The notes beneath the pieces were generated by a model. That model was not told where the DNA came from. It saw only the letters and a list, made by a program, of their open reading frames with translations, and searched no databases. Both the position numbers and the translations under genes were made by a program. Below, in pieces: positions 7,946 to 16,452 of a stretch of DNA of 46,416 nt (position 1 is its first letter; the number at the start of each line of letters is the position of its first letter). The stretch comes from TMED14 sp041158165 (lineage in GTDB: Bacteria > Bacteroidota > Bacteroidia > Flavobacteriales > Schleiferiaceae), in contig JBEBBW010000010.1 of assembly GCA_041158165.1 (NCBI GenBank), positions 1 through 46,416 on the forward strand. Reading direction: 5' to 3'.

Positions 7946-8766
7946 ATGAATTCATTTAAACGCTTCGACCTCCACCGTAGGGTGAGGAGGCCAACCGCAA
8001 ATCCTAGAATGCCCGAGCCAGCCGAGAGCAAATGGGCGGGTTGAAGTACGTCCCAGCCGAGCCAGGCCCAGCGAAATCCGTCGGCCATCGCCACAGCCGG
8101 GTTGAGCCAATACAGAATGCCGAAACCTTTGGGTTCGAAATTCGCCGAAGGCAGGGCAACGGGGCTGATAAAGAACAGCACTTGCAGCAGTATCGGAAGT
8201 ACAGCCAGCAGGTCGCGTCGGCGCACGCTAAGCGCGGCTCCGAGGTAGGCCCAGCCCAAGGCCGCTAGTGCCGTGTAGCCCATTGCGAGCGGCAACCGAA
8301 GCAGGGCAAGGGGCTGCGCCTCGCCCAGAAGTGCGAGAAGCACCAGCACGACCAGCGTGCCAACGCCAAAGTCGGCCAGGCCAACCAAGGCTTTGGCATT
8401 GGGTAGCGCGGTCCGCGGGAAAGCCGCTTTGCTGACCAAGGACTGGTTGGTGATCAAGCTGCTCGCACCTTGGCTGACGGTGAACTGAAACCAGATCCAT
8501 CCGGGCAACGCCACGGCAAGGTTGAGGCCGAACTGCCGCAATCCTTCAGGCGGAAGCCCAAAAACCCGCCCCAGTACCACGGTAAGCGCCGTAATCAGCG
8601 CCAACGGCTGGACTACGGCCCATACCCAGCCGAGTCGGGTTTGGGCGTAGCGCAATCGGAGGTCACGTCGCCCAAACGCCAGGGTGAGCGCCCAGGTTTC
8701 TGAAAGCGACCCGGAATTCATCTTCCACCACGCATCGTGCGCAGAAACGCTGCGTAGCTTACTCAT
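7942..8766 (-). CDS. ABC-2 type polysaccharide exporter permease (Wzm/KpsM-like)
   Basis: A 274-residue inner-membrane permease of the ABC2 family with about six transmembrane segments. It starts with the amphipathic block DLRLRYAQTRLGWVWAVVQPL (abbreviated; residues about 37-57), which is the family hallmark preceding the first membrane helix, and carries the conserved LNP segment near residue 220. ATG 8766 is preferred; it overlaps the 3' end of the MacB-like gene by 8 nt (ATGAGTAA). It forms the exporter with the downstream ATPase. Being cotranscribed with a FtsX-type permease is unusual but may only reflect compact packing. Confidence 0.9.
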   Translation of the reverse strand: MSKLRSVSAHDAWWKMNSGSLSETWALTLAFGRRDLRLRYAQTRLGWVWAVVQPLALITALTVVLGRVFGLPPEGLRQFGLNLAVALPGWIWFQFTVSQGASSLITNQSLVSKAAFPRTALPNAKALVGLADFGVGTLVVLVLLALLGEAQPLALLRLPLAMGYTALAALGWAYLGAALSVRRRDLLAVLPILLQVLFFISPVALPSANFEPKGFGILYWLNPAVAMADGFRWAWLGWDVLQPAHLLSAGSGILGFAVGLLTLRWRSKRLNEFM

Positions 8767-10012
8767 AGCGCAGGGCTTCAATAGGGTCTAGGGCAGCGGC
8801 CTTATGGGCAGGATACCAGCCCGAAATGATTCCTACCGCAACCGATACGGCCAGTGCCAACAGCATCCACTGAATCGGGAACACCGTGTCGGCGTCCATG
8901 ACAAACGCGAGGCCGTTGCCCACCGCGAGGCCCAGCACAATGCCCGCAACCCCGCCCAGCACGCTGACCAGCACGGCCTCGGCTAAGAACTGCACCACAA
9001 TGACTTGGGCACTGGCACCAAGGGCCTTGCGGGTGCCGATTTCGCGGGTTCGTTCGGTGACGCTAACGAGCATGATGTTCATGAGCGCAATCGAAGCGCC
9101 CAGCAAGGTAATCAAGGCGATCAAGGCCGCTCCGCTGCTCACCGAGCTCAGCGAATCGATCAGCATCGCCGAAATGCTGTCGCTTCGGCGCACGTTAAAG
9201 TTGTCTTCGGCGCCAGGCTTGAGTCGGCGGACGGTGCGCATCACCGTGGTTGCCCGAGCGATGCTGGCGTCGAGCGCTTCAGCACTTGGAGCCTTGATGC
9301 TGATGACGTAGCTAGCCGACGGGTCAGCATACGCCAAATGCCCGGTGCGCAACGGCAAGTACACCACCTGATCGCTTGACATGAAGGAACTGCTGCCCTT
9401 CGGTGCAGTTACCCCAACGACTGCATAGGGTTTGGCCCCAATGCGCACAATTTTGCCGACGGCGTCGCCTTCGGGAAAGAGTTTTCCGGCCACGTCAGAG
9501 CCCAGCACGGCCACGGCGCGGGCTTCGTTTTGTTCGGCCGGCGAGAAAAACCGACCGTGGGCGATTTCAATACCTTGAGTCTCGGGATAATCCTCGTCGG
9601 CTGCGTGAATGTTGACGTTAGGGTTGGTTTTAAGCCCTTCGTGTTGGACTTCCATGGCGCCGGCCACGTTGTCGCCCACGCTCGCCACAAAGCCTTCTGA
9701 GGCCATTCGGTCGCGCAACTTGAGGGCCTGAATCAACGGAATCGGAGGCTGGGGCTTCTCTTTGATTCCCCGTCGGCCAATTTGGATTTGCATTCCGCCT
9801 TGCTGGATCGTAAACGTCGTGGCGCCCATACTCGAAAACTGCTTGGTGATGGAACCTTCCATAACGCTGGTGGCGGTGAGCATTCCGACCAGTGCCGTGA
9901 TGCCGATCGCAATAATCAGCGCCGTGAGCACGGCACGCAGCAATTGCGCTTGCAAGGCCTGCACCGCCATGCGCAGGGCTTCAATAAGTACGGGGGTGGA
10001 CAATCGAGCCAT
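8759..10012 (-). CDS. MacB-like ABC transporter permease (MacB_PCD plus FtsX domain)
   Basis: A 417-residue permease. A first membrane helix (about residues 20-42) is followed by a large periplasmic MacB_PCD domain and three C-terminal helices with the FtsX-domain signature SVTERTREIGTRKALGA (about 310-326) and the terminal AALDPIEALRYE. Such proteins act as mechanotransmission transporters with a separate ATPase and often a periplasmic adaptor, extruding lipoproteins, peptides or drugs. No cognate LolD/MacB ATPase or adaptor is in the window. The open frame extends upstream, but the ATG at 10012 is 7 nt behind a -7 element and starts at the conserved N-terminus. Confidence 0.9.
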   Translation of the reverse strand: MARLSTPVLIEALRMAVQALQAQLLRAVLTALIIAIGITALVGMLTATSVMEGSITKQFSSMGATTFTIQQGGMQIQIGRRGIKEKPQPPIPLIQALKLRDRMASEGFVASVGDNVAGAMEVQHEGLKTNPNVNIHAADEDYPETQGIEIAHGRFFSPAEQNEARAVAVLGSDVAGKLFPEGDAVGKIVRIGAKPYAVVGVTAPKGSSSFMSSDQVVYLPLRTGHLAYADPSASYVISIKAPSAEALDASIARATTVMRTVRRLKPGAEDNFNVRRSDSISAMLIDSLSSVSSGAALIALITLLGASIALMNIMLVSVTERTREIGTRKALGASAQVIVVQFLAEAVLVSVLGGVAGIVLGLAVGNGLAFVMDADTVFPIQWMLLALAVSVAVGIISGWYPAHKAAALDPIEALRYE

Positions 10013-10019
10013 GGATTGG

Positions 10020-10027
10020 TAAAGGTA
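10020..10027 (-). promoter_or_regulatory. -7 element of the MacB-like gene
   Basis: Minus-strand TACCTTTA, 7 nt before the ATG at 10012; one mismatch from consensus. Confidence 0.5.
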
Positions 10028-10053
10028 ATGGTGCGCGCGTGGTCTACATTTCG

Positions 10054-10061
10054 CACCTTTG
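10054..10061 (+). promoter_or_regulatory. -7 element of the secreted protein gene
   Basis: CACCTTTG, 8 nt before the ATG at 10070. It differs from TAnnTTTG at the first base but has the same spacing and the same following GCA as several other elements here. Confidence 0.45.
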
Positions 10062-10069
10062 CAGCCGAA

Positions 10070-10894
10070 ATGACCAAGATTTATGCCGCGCTGATGCTGT
10101 GGCTTGCCGGGGTGGCCGTGGCGAGCGCACAGTACGTATACTACGACTTCGCTGACACGACGGTGGCGACCAACCAGGGTTTCGCCGACGTGGATTTCAA
10201 CAACGACAGCATTGCGGACCTGCGCTTCACGCTGCTGCGCGACACGGGAACGACAGGAACCCTGTCGGTCGTCTACGTTTCCCCCCTGGACAGCGCTCGC
10301 ATTCAGGTGGCCGGACAAAAGCGAGGACTTTACTACTACCCCGACCGATTGGCTGTCGGGGACTCCATTTCGCGTTCCTCTTCCCTTTGGCAGGGATTTG
10401 CCACGCCCACCTTTTTGGGCTACCTCGACTACCGCTTCGCGGGCCAGCACGACCCTTATGTGCAATGGCAAGCACCGTACACCGATGGATTTTTAGCCGT
10501 TCGCCGCAACGTGAACGATACCGTGGTGAACGGTTGGGTGCGCTTGAGTATTGCTGCAGACGGCAAGTCGTTCACGCTCAAAGACGCCGGTTTTCAAGCA
10601 GCCGACGACAGCCTGATGTTTGCTGGACACATTTGGATTGGGGTCGATGAGCCCACCGTCCTCCAGGGCTATTCCTGGGCACAGGGATCCGATCGAATTA
10701 GCCTAACGCGCTCAGTGCCAGGTGCACCCCGCAAGGTGGCCTTACTTGACGCGTTCGGCAGGGTCCTTCTTCACGGAACCTGGGTTGGCGAGGAGTTTGC
10801 CGTTCCCACATCGTTCCTGCCGGCCGGTGCCTACTGGCTGTGCACAGATGGACCCGAAGGGCCGTGGACGGTGCCGTTCCGCACAGCGCAGTAA
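10070..10894 (+). CDS. Secreted protein with possible T9SS type A C-terminal sorting domain
   Basis: A 274-residue exported protein of unknown function. A signal peptide (MTKIYAALMLWLAGVAVASA, cleavage before QYVYY) is followed by a beta-rich region containing TWISTT-like Asp/Asn-rich segments (VDFNNDSIADLRF, about 43-55), which resemble calcium-binding loops. The last 70 residues read as a small beta domain: RKVALLDAFGRVLLHG, a hydrophobic strand, then LPAGAYWLC and a final strand, the pattern of type A sorting domains of the type IX secretion system. The match is partial, so surface secretion is inferred. It stands alone between divergent macB-like and downstream aconitase promoters. Confidence 0.7.
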   Translation: MTKIYAALMLWLAGVAVASAQYVYYDFADTTVATNQGFADVDFNNDSIADLRFTLLRDTGTTGTLSVVYVSPLDSARIQVAGQKRGLYYYPDRLAVGDSISRSSSLWQGFATPTFLGYLDYRFAGQHDPYVQWQAPYTDGFLAVRRNVNDTVVNGWVRLSIAADGKSFTLKDAGFQAADDSLMFAGHIWIGVDEPTVLQGYSWAQGSDRISLTRSVPGAPRKVALLDAFGRVLLHGTWVGEEFAVPTSFLPAGAYWLCTDGPEGPWTVPFRTAQ

Positions 10895-10897
10895 CCT

Positions 10898-10919
10898 GCG
10901 AAAAATTTAGAATTTTCGC
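10898..10919. repeat. AT-rich inverted repeat after the secreted protein gene
   Basis: GCGAAAAATT and AATTTTCGC form a near-perfect inverted repeat with a 3-nt loop and one bulged A, 3 nt after a stop codon. It may terminate transcription or mark the aconitase upstream region; there is no T run outside the stem. Confidence 0.4.
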
Positions 10920-10963
10920 GTCAATTCCTGAAAAATTGCGGATAAATTCCGCGGTTTCCGGCG

Positions 10964-10971
10964 TAATTTTG
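10964..10971 (+). promoter_or_regulatory. -7 element of the aconitase gene
   Basis: TAATTTTG, 16 nt before the ATG at 10988, at the end of an unusually AT-rich 93-nt gap. Confidence 0.6.
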
Positions 10972-10987
10972 CAAAAATTCCGCAATC

Positions 10988-13243
10988 ATGGTATTCGACC
11001 TCGATATGGTTAAGGCGTTCTACGCCAGCTACGAAACCAACGTTTCTGCCGCCCGCAAGGTGCTGGGCCGCCCCTTAACGCTTTCAGAAAAAATTCTGTA
11101 TGCCCACCTCTGGGAGGGCGAAGCGAAGCAAGCGTTTACCCGCGGAGCGTCCTACGTGGACTTTGCCCCAGACCGCGTGGCTATGCAGGACGCTACGGCC
11201 CAAATGGCGCTGCTGCAGTTTATGTCGGCCGGCCGCAAAAAGGTCGCGGTTCCTTCGACCGTGCACTGCGACCACCTGATTCAGGCACGCGTCGGTGCGA
11301 CAACCGACCTTCAGGAGTCGATCAACAAGTCCAATGAGGTGTTCAACTTCCTCGCCTCGGTTTCGAATAAGTACGGAATCGGCTTTTGGAAGCCCGGAGC
11401 TGGCATCATTCACCAGGTGGTGCTCGAAAACTACGCCTTCCCCGGCGGAATGATGATTGGTACCGATTCCCACACCGTGAACGCGGGCGGACTTGGCATG
11501 GTGGCCATCGGCGTAGGCGGAGCTGACGCGGTAGACGTTATGGCGGGTATGCCGTGGGAGCTCAAGTTCCCCAAACTGATCGGCGTGAAGCTGACTGGAA
11601 AAATGAACGGCTGGACGTCGGCCAAGGACGTGATCCTCAAGGTCGCGGGCATCTTGACCGTGAAAGGCGGAACCGGCGCCATCATCGAGTACTTCGGCGA
11701 GGGTGCGGAATCAATGAGCTGCACCGGCAAGGGTACCATTTGCAACATGGGTGCTGAAGTAGGCGCCACGACGTCTACGTTCGGTTACGACGACAGCATG
11801 GAGCGCTACCTGCGCGCCACCGGCCGTGCCGAGGTCGCCGACCTGGCCAATGGCCTTCGCGCGGAACTCACCGGCGACGCCGAAGTCTACGCTGACCCGG
11901 CCACGTACTTTGACCAAGTCATTGAAATCGACCTGTCGACCTTGGAGCCCCACCTCAATGGGCCGTTCACGCCAGACTTGGCCACGCCCATTTCTGAAGT
12001 GCGCGCCTTGGCCGAAAAGAACGGCTGGCCGATGAAGGTGGAAGTGGGCCTGATCGGCTCGTGCACCAACTCGTCGTACGAAGACATGACCCGCGCTGCT
12101 TCGGTTGCCCGACAAGCGAAGGCGAAAAACCTCAAGGTGGCCGCGGAGTACAGCATTACGCCGGGTTCAGAGCAGGTGCGGTACACGGCAGAACGCGACG
12201 GACTCCTCGCAGATTTCGAGGAAATCGGCGGAAAAGTGTTTGCCAATGCCTGTGGCCCCTGCATCGGTCAATGGGCCCGCGAAGGCGCCGACAAGCAAGA
12301 GAAGAACACGATTGTGCACTCGTTCAACCGCAACTTCAGCAAGCGCGCCGACGGCAACCCCAATACCCACGCGTTTGTAGGGTCTCCAGAGCTTGTGACG
12401 GCCTTGGCTATCGCGGGCGACCTCGGATTTAATCCGCTCAAAGACACCCTGGTGAACGCCAACGGCGAGCGCGTGATGCTCGACCCGCCCTCAGGCGACG
12501 AACTCCCGGCCCGCGGTTATGCGGTAGAAGACGCTGGCTACCAAGCTCCCGCCGAAGACGGCAGCGGGGTGGTGGTCGACGTGAAGCCCGACAGCCAGCG
12601 CCTGCAGCTGCTCGAGCCCTTCGCGGCATGGGACGGTGCCAACATCACCGGCGCCAAAGTGCTGATCAAGGCCCAAGGAAAATGCACCACCGACCACATT
12701 TCGATGGCCGGACCGTGGTTGCGCTACCGCGGCCACCTCGACAACATCGCCAACAACACGCTGATTGGTGCGGTGAACGCCTTCAACGGCGAAACCAACA
12801 AGGTACTGAACCAACTCACGGGTGAGTACGGCGAGGTTCCCGCCGTGCAGCGCGCCTACAAAGCCGCGGGCGTTCCGACGCTGGTGGTGGGCGACCAGAA
12901 CTACGGCGAGGGTTCGTCGCGCGAGCACGCGGCCATGCAGCCCCGCCACCTCGGCGTGCGCGCCGTGCTGGTGAAGAGCTTCGCCCGCATCCACGAAACC
13001 AACCTCAAAAAGCAGGGAATGCTCGCGCTGACCTTCGCCAACGAGGCGGACTACGACAAAATCCAAGAGCGCGACACGGTGGACTTTGCCGACTTGACCG
13101 ACTTTGCTCCGGGCAAGCCGCTGACCCTGGTGTTCCGCCACCAGGACGGAAGCGAGGACCGCATCGCCGCCAACCACAGCTACAACGCGCAGCAGATTTC
13201 GTGGTTCAAGGCGGGTTCGGCCCTGAACATGATTGAGAAGTAA
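10988..13243 (+). CDS. acn: Aconitate hydratase, mitochondrial-type
   Basis: A 751-residue aconitase interconverting citrate and isocitrate in the TCA cycle. The three [4Fe-4S] ligands are visible: Cys359 in GSCTNSSYEDM and Cys422/Cys425 in ACGPCIGQW. The swivelling C-terminal domain carries GDQNYGEGSSREHAAMQPRH (about 636-655), the substrate-binding signature. The N-terminal VPSTVHCDHLIQA block and the overall length match the mitochondrial-type bacterial aconitases. It is monocistronic: its own promoter, an AT-rich leader, and a strong intrinsic terminator 22 nt after the stop. The NADP isocitrate dehydrogenase gene lies upstream in the same window. Confidence 0.97.
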   Translation: MVFDLDMVKAFYASYETNVSAARKVLGRPLTLSEKILYAHLWEGEAKQAFTRGASYVDFAPDRVAMQDATAQMALLQFMSAGRKKVAVPSTVHCDHLIQARVGATTDLQESINKSNEVFNFLASVSNKYGIGFWKPGAGIIHQVVLENYAFPGGMMIGTDSHTVNAGGLGMVAIGVGGADAVDVMAGMPWELKFPKLIGVKLTGKMNGWTSAKDVILKVAGILTVKGGTGAIIEYFGEGAESMSCTGKGTICNMGAEVGATTSTFGYDDSMERYLRATGRAEVADLANGLRAELTGDAEVYADPATYFDQVIEIDLSTLEPHLNGPFTPDLATPISEVRALAEKNGWPMKVEVGLIGSCTNSSYEDMTRAASVARQAKAKNLKVAAEYSITPGSEQVRYTAERDGLLADFEEIGGKVFANACGPCIGQWAREGADKQEKNTIVHSFNRNFSKRADGNPNTHAFVGSPELVTALAIAGDLGFNPLKDTLVNANGERVMLDPPSGDELPARGYAVEDAGYQAPAEDGSGVVVDVKPDSQRLQLLEPFAAWDGANITGAKVLIKAQGKCTTDHISMAGPWLRYRGHLDNIANNTLIGAVNAFNGETNKVLNQLTGEYGEVPAVQRAYKAAGVPTLVVGDQNYGEGSSREHAAMQPRHLGVRAVLVKSFARIHETNLKKQGMLALTFANEADYDKIQERDTVDFADLTDFAPGKPLTLVFRHQDGSEDRIAANHSYNAQQISWFKAGSALNMIEK

Positions 13244-13265
13244 GCTCCTTAGAGCGAACCGAAGG

Positions 13266-13297
13266 CTCCGGCCTCGCGAGGGTGCCGGAGTTTTTTT
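13266..13297 (+). terminator. Intrinsic terminator of the aconitase gene
   Basis: A 7-bp GC-rich stem CTCCGGC/GCCGGAG (13266-13272, 13284-13290) with an 11-nt loop and seven T directly after it. Confidence 0.9.
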
Positions 13298-13332
13298 ATC
13301 CCCCATTCGCGGTGCGCCCCTAAAAAATGCGC

Positions 13333-13340
13333 TACATTGG
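13333..13340 (+). promoter_or_regulatory. Possible -7 element of the MFS gene
   Basis: TACATTGG, one mismatch from TAnnTTTG, 7 nt before the ATG at 13348. Confidence 0.45.
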
Positions 13341-13347
13341 GCGGCGT

Positions 13348-14637
13348 ATGCCACACGACTCCGCATCCCGACGAATTCACCACGGCTGGGCCATGTACGA
13401 TTGGGCCAACTCGAGCTATTCGCTCGTGATTGGTACCGCCATTTTTCCGATTTACTACAGCGCGGTCATGGAGGCCGCAGGGCGCAGCAGCTTCACGCTG
13501 CTCGGCATGCCGGTGAGTACGACGGCCGCCTACACCTTCGTCATGGCGGCTGCCTACCTGGTTGTTTCGCTCGGAACGCCCTACCTCAGCGCCCTGGCCG
13601 AGGTTTCTGGCAGCAAAAAAGCCTTCATGCGCCGCTTCATCTATTCGGGTACGCTGGCCTGCTTCGCCATGTACTTTTTTACCGCGGACGCTCCGTTGCT
13701 CGGACTCCTCACGCCCTTCGTGGCCTCTATTGCCTTTGCCGGTAGCCTAGTATTCTACAACAGCTACCTACCTGAAATCGCCGCTCCCGAGGAGCAGGAC
13801 GCGCTCAGTGCACGCGGATTTGCCTTAGGCTACTTTGGGTCGGCGCTGATGCTCATCGTGGCCCTCGCATTCATTCAAAATCCTGCTTGGTTCGGGCTTG
13901 ACGGACCAGGCCTCATTACCCGGCTCACCTTTGTCTCGGTCGGGCTTTGGTGGCTTGGCTGGGGAGAGTACAGCTTGCGCCGCCTGCCCGAAGGTCGCGC
14001 CGTGGGCGACCGCCAAAAAGGATGGATCCGCGCAGCCTACCAGCAGCTTTTTGATGTCGCCAAGTCGTTTCGCGAGACGAAAGGTCTGGAACGCTTTGTG
14101 CTCGGATTTTTCTTCGCCTCAGCAGGCGTACAGACCGTGATCCTTATCGCCACGCTTTTTGGCAGCCAAGCGCTTCATCTTGAGACCGCTGCGCTCATTA
14201 CCACGGTGCTGCTCATCCAGTTCGTGGGCATGCTGGGGTCTTGGCTTTTTGCGCGCTTGAGCAGGGTCTGGGGCAACATTCGGGCATTGCTCGTGTCGGG
14301 CGTCTTGTGGATGCTCATCACGTTCATGGCCTACTTTATTCAAAGCGAGCTTCAATTTTACCTGCTCGGCGCAGGCGTGGGCTTGGTTTTGGGCGGAATT
14401 CAGTCGCTGGCCCGTTCCACCTTTAGCCAGCTGCTTCCCCAAGCCGAGGAGCACGTAGTGTACTTCAGCTTTTATGACGTTGCCGAGAAGCTGGCAACCG
14501 TGCTCGGAATGGTCGCGGTGGGCTGGCTCGAGACGGCGACGGGCGACTTGCGCCTTGCCGCAGTCATGCTTTCAGGCTTTTTTGCAGTGGCCCTCGTGCT
14601 GTGGGCGGGCGTTCCCTGGCGCTCAAAGCCGGCATAG
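13348..14637 (+). CDS. MFS transporter, UMF1/Atg22-like family
   Basis: A 429-residue inner-membrane transporter with about 12 hydrophobic segments. The family signature WAMYDWANSSYS occurs at about residues 12-23, before the first membrane helix, and a charged loop follows TM6 (about 205-235). Members of this family are related to yeast vacuolar amino-acid effluxer Atg22, but bacterial substrates are largely unknown. An upstream ATG at 13327 is in frame, but it precedes the likely -7 element, so ATG 13348 is used. The gene is followed 21 nt later by the separately promoted heme lipoprotein operon. Confidence 0.88.
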   Translation: MPHDSASRRIHHGWAMYDWANSSYSLVIGTAIFPIYYSAVMEAAGRSSFTLLGMPVSTTAAYTFVMAAAYLVVSLGTPYLSALAEVSGSKKAFMRRFIYSGTLACFAMYFFTADAPLLGLLTPFVASIAFAGSLVFYNSYLPEIAAPEEQDALSARGFALGYFGSALMLIVALAFIQNPAWFGLDGPGLITRLTFVSVGLWWLGWGEYSLRRLPEGRAVGDRQKGWIRAAYQQLFDVAKSFRETKGLERFVLGFFFASAGVQTVILIATLFGSQALHLETAALITTVLLIQFVGMLGSWLFARLSRVWGNIRALLVSGVLWMLITFMAYFIQSELQFYLLGAGVGLVLGGIQSLARSTFSQLLPQAEEHVVYFSFYDVAEKLATVLGMVAVGWLETATGDLRLAAVMLSGFFAVALVLWAGVPWRSKPA

Positions 14638-14643
14638 GATTTG

Positions 14644-14651
14644 TACTTTTG
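14644..14651 (+). promoter_or_regulatory. -7 element of the heme lipoprotein operon
   Basis: TACTTTTG, 7 nt before the ATG at 14659. It is the only promoter seen for the four-gene operon 14659-17105. Confidence 0.6.
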
Positions 14652-14658
14652 GGGGTAT

Positions 14659-15027
14659 ATGCGAACGTTTTGGGTTATCGGTGCGTTGAGTTTGGCGGTC
14701 CTGGGTATATCAGGCTGCTACTACGACAACGCCGAACAGCTTTATGGTACTGGCGGAACCTGTGACTCCACTGCGACCTGGTCAGTGGACATTCAACCCA
14801 TGATCCAAACCCAGTGCATGGGCTGCCACCAGGGCGCGAGCGCGAGCGGGGGCTTGGATTTGAGTTCCCACGGCGGCGTCCAGCCAGCAGCCCTGAACGG
14901 GAGCATACTTGACCGAATGCAGCGCCCGGCGGGCGATCCCTTAGCCATGCCTCCCAGTGGGCCTTTGTCATCGTGCAACCTAGCCAAATTCCGCGTCTGG
15001 GAGCGGGGAGGCGCATTACCCAATTAA
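14659..15027 (+). CDS. Monoheme c-type cytochrome lipoprotein
   Basis: A 122-residue predicted lipoprotein. A hydrophobic signal ends in the lipobox ISGC (lipid-anchored Cys20). A single heme c motif CMGCH lies at 53-57 and a MPPSG motif at 97-101 supplies a likely distal Met ligand. Cys35 and Cys106 flank the heme domain and could form a disulfide. The domain is closely similar to the second half of the diheme lipoprotein at 16449 (shared PMIQTQC, GCHQGA, SGG and MPPSG), so the two look like paralogues. It is the first gene of the operon with YceI, DUF5777 and the diheme lipoprotein. Role is not established; electron transfer at the envelope is inferred. Confidence 0.8.
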   Translation: MRTFWVIGALSLAVLGISGCYYDNAEQLYGTGGTCDSTATWSVDIQPMIQTQCMGCHQGASASGGLDLSSHGGVQPAALNGSILDRMQRPAGDPLAMPPSGPLSSCNLAKFRVWERGGALPN

Positions 15028-15029
15028 CT

Positions 15030-15569
15030 ATGAAAAAGATTGCTTTTGCGGTTGCTGCCGCGTTGACCTTGAGCGCGTCCGCACAAAAATTGACCAGCAA
15101 GGATACCTACGTACACATCAACGCTTCGACCCCGGTTGAAGATATTGATGCGGTACTCAACAATGCTGTAGGCATTCTCAATACCGAGACCAACGAGGCC
15201 GTATGGCAGCTTCAAGTGCAGTCGTTCACGTTCAAGCGCGCCCTGATGCAGGAGCACTTCAACGAGAACTACATGGAATCAGAGAAGTACCCGAAAGCCA
15301 CACTCAAAGCGAAAATTGAGGGAGTTAAGGACTGGAAGAAGCCCGCGACCTACAAAGGCGGAATTAAAGGAACCATGGACATCCACGGGGTGGTCAACGA
15401 AATGTCGATCCCGGTGACCATCACGGTGAACAAAGACGGTTCGGTGACGATTGAGAGCGAATTCTCGGTGCGCACAGCAGACCACAAGATTGAGATTCCT
15501 ACGCTGGTGACGTCGAAGGTTGCCGAGGTGGTGAAGGTTACCGTTAAATCCACGCTTAAGGGTGCGTAA
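15030..15569 (+). CDS. YceI-like periplasmic lipocalin-fold protein
   Basis: A 179-residue exported protein. The signal peptide MKKIAFAVAAALTLSASA is followed by the YceI domain, with SFTFKRALMQEHFNENYMES (about 69-88) and YPKATLKAKI typical of the family. YceI proteins bind a long isoprenoid chain such as octaprenyl-type lipids in a lipocalin-like barrel; some neighbours of electron-transport genes are thought to handle quinones. It starts 2 nt after the upstream heme lipoprotein stop and overlaps the following gene by 8 nt (GTGCGTAA), so it is tightly coupled in the operon. Confidence 0.88.
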   Translation: MKKIAFAVAAALTLSASAQKLTSKDTYVHINASTPVEDIDAVLNNAVGILNTETNEAVWQLQVQSFTFKRALMQEHFNENYMESEKYPKATLKAKIEGVKDWKKPATYKGGIKGTMDIHGVVNEMSIPVTITVNKDGSVTIESEFSVRTADHKIEIPTLVTSKVAEVVKVTVKSTLKGA

Positions 15570-16452
15570 GTTATTCGCTTGTGCACTGATCTTGGCTTCG
15601 GGTGCGACCTGGGCTCAAGACGACCTACTTGCAGAGCTTGACGCCATAGCGCCCCCGGCACCGAAGCAGTTTGTGTTTGCCACCTTTAAAGGCACGAAGC
15701 TCGTCAACGGTTCTACGGTGGAAATGCCCGGAGCCGGCGTAGGCCAGTTCATTATTGGCCACCGCTTTGGCGCACTCAACGACAAGCCGTTGTACAATCT
15801 TTTCGGCATCGACGTAGCCCAGATTCGGTTTGAGTACTCCTACAATCCCGTTTCATGGCTTAATGTTGGCCTAGGGCGTTCCTCGGGAAGCAAGACCTAC
15901 GACGGCTTCACCAAGCTGCGCTTGCTTCGGCAATCCCAGGGGGGTAAGGGGTTTAATAGTCCGATTACGGCGGTGTGGTATTCATCCATGACGCTAACGA
16001 CCGTACCCTTTAGCGACGGAGCGGATCACTTTTTCACCGACCGTCTGGCCTATGCGCACCAGCTTTTGCTTGCCCGCAAGATGGGCGAGAAGGTGTCGGT
16101 TCAAGTGGCTCCGACGTTGGTGCACTTCAACTTGGTTCCGCTCGCTAGCGACCGCAACGACCAGCTCGGCCTTGGCTTGAGCGGACGCTATAAATTGACC
16201 CAGCGCATGGCACTCACGGCCGAAACCATGCTGCGCCAAACCCCGTTCACGGGCACACACATGCCCTTGAGTATTGGGTTGGACTTGGAAACCGGCGGAC
16301 ACGTTTTTCAGTTCCACGTCACGAATGCCCGTTCCATGGCAGACCCCCAGTGGATGATGCAGACGCCCGGCTCGTGGGGCAAGGGTGATTTGTTTCTTGG
16401 CTTTAACATTTCGCGGGTTTTCACCCACGTCAAACCCAAAGAACTGCGATGA
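15562..16452 (+). CDS. DUF5777 family outer-membrane beta-barrel protein
   Basis: A 296-residue protein starting at GTG 15562, with signal peptide MRKLFACALILASGATWA. The mature part matches the DUF5777 pattern: FATFKGTKLVNGSTVE, IIGHRFGALN (about 69-78), LFGIDVAQIRFEYSY, a VGLGRSSGSKTYDGFTKLRL segment, LSLQ/VQVAPTLVHFNLVP, GHVFQFHVTN (about 247-256) and the terminal LFLGFNISRVF. Alternating polarity suggests a membrane barrel. Function is unknown. It overlaps YceI by 8 nt and the diheme lipoprotein by 4 nt (ATGA), so its role is probably tied to these heme proteins, for example as their outer-membrane partner. Confidence 0.85.
   Translation: MRKLFACALILASGATWAQDDLLAELDAIAPPAPKQFVFATFKGTKLVNGSTVEMPGAGVGQFIIGHRFGALNDKPLYNLFGIDVAQIRFEYSYNPVSWLNVGLGRSSGSKTYDGFTKLRLLRQSQGGKGFNSPITAVWYSSMTLTTVPFSDGADHFFTDRLAYAHQLLLARKMGEKVSVQVAPTLVHFNLVPLASDRNDQLGLGLSGRYKLTQRMALTAETMLRQTPFTGTHMPLSIGLDLETGGHVFQFHVTNARSMADPQWMMQTPGSWGKGDLFLGFNISRVFTHVKPKELR

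Noticed and set aside
10013..10471. N-terminal extension of the MacB-like gene by 153 codons
   Set aside because: It overlaps the divergent secreted protein gene and its promoter, and the conserved family start is at 10012.
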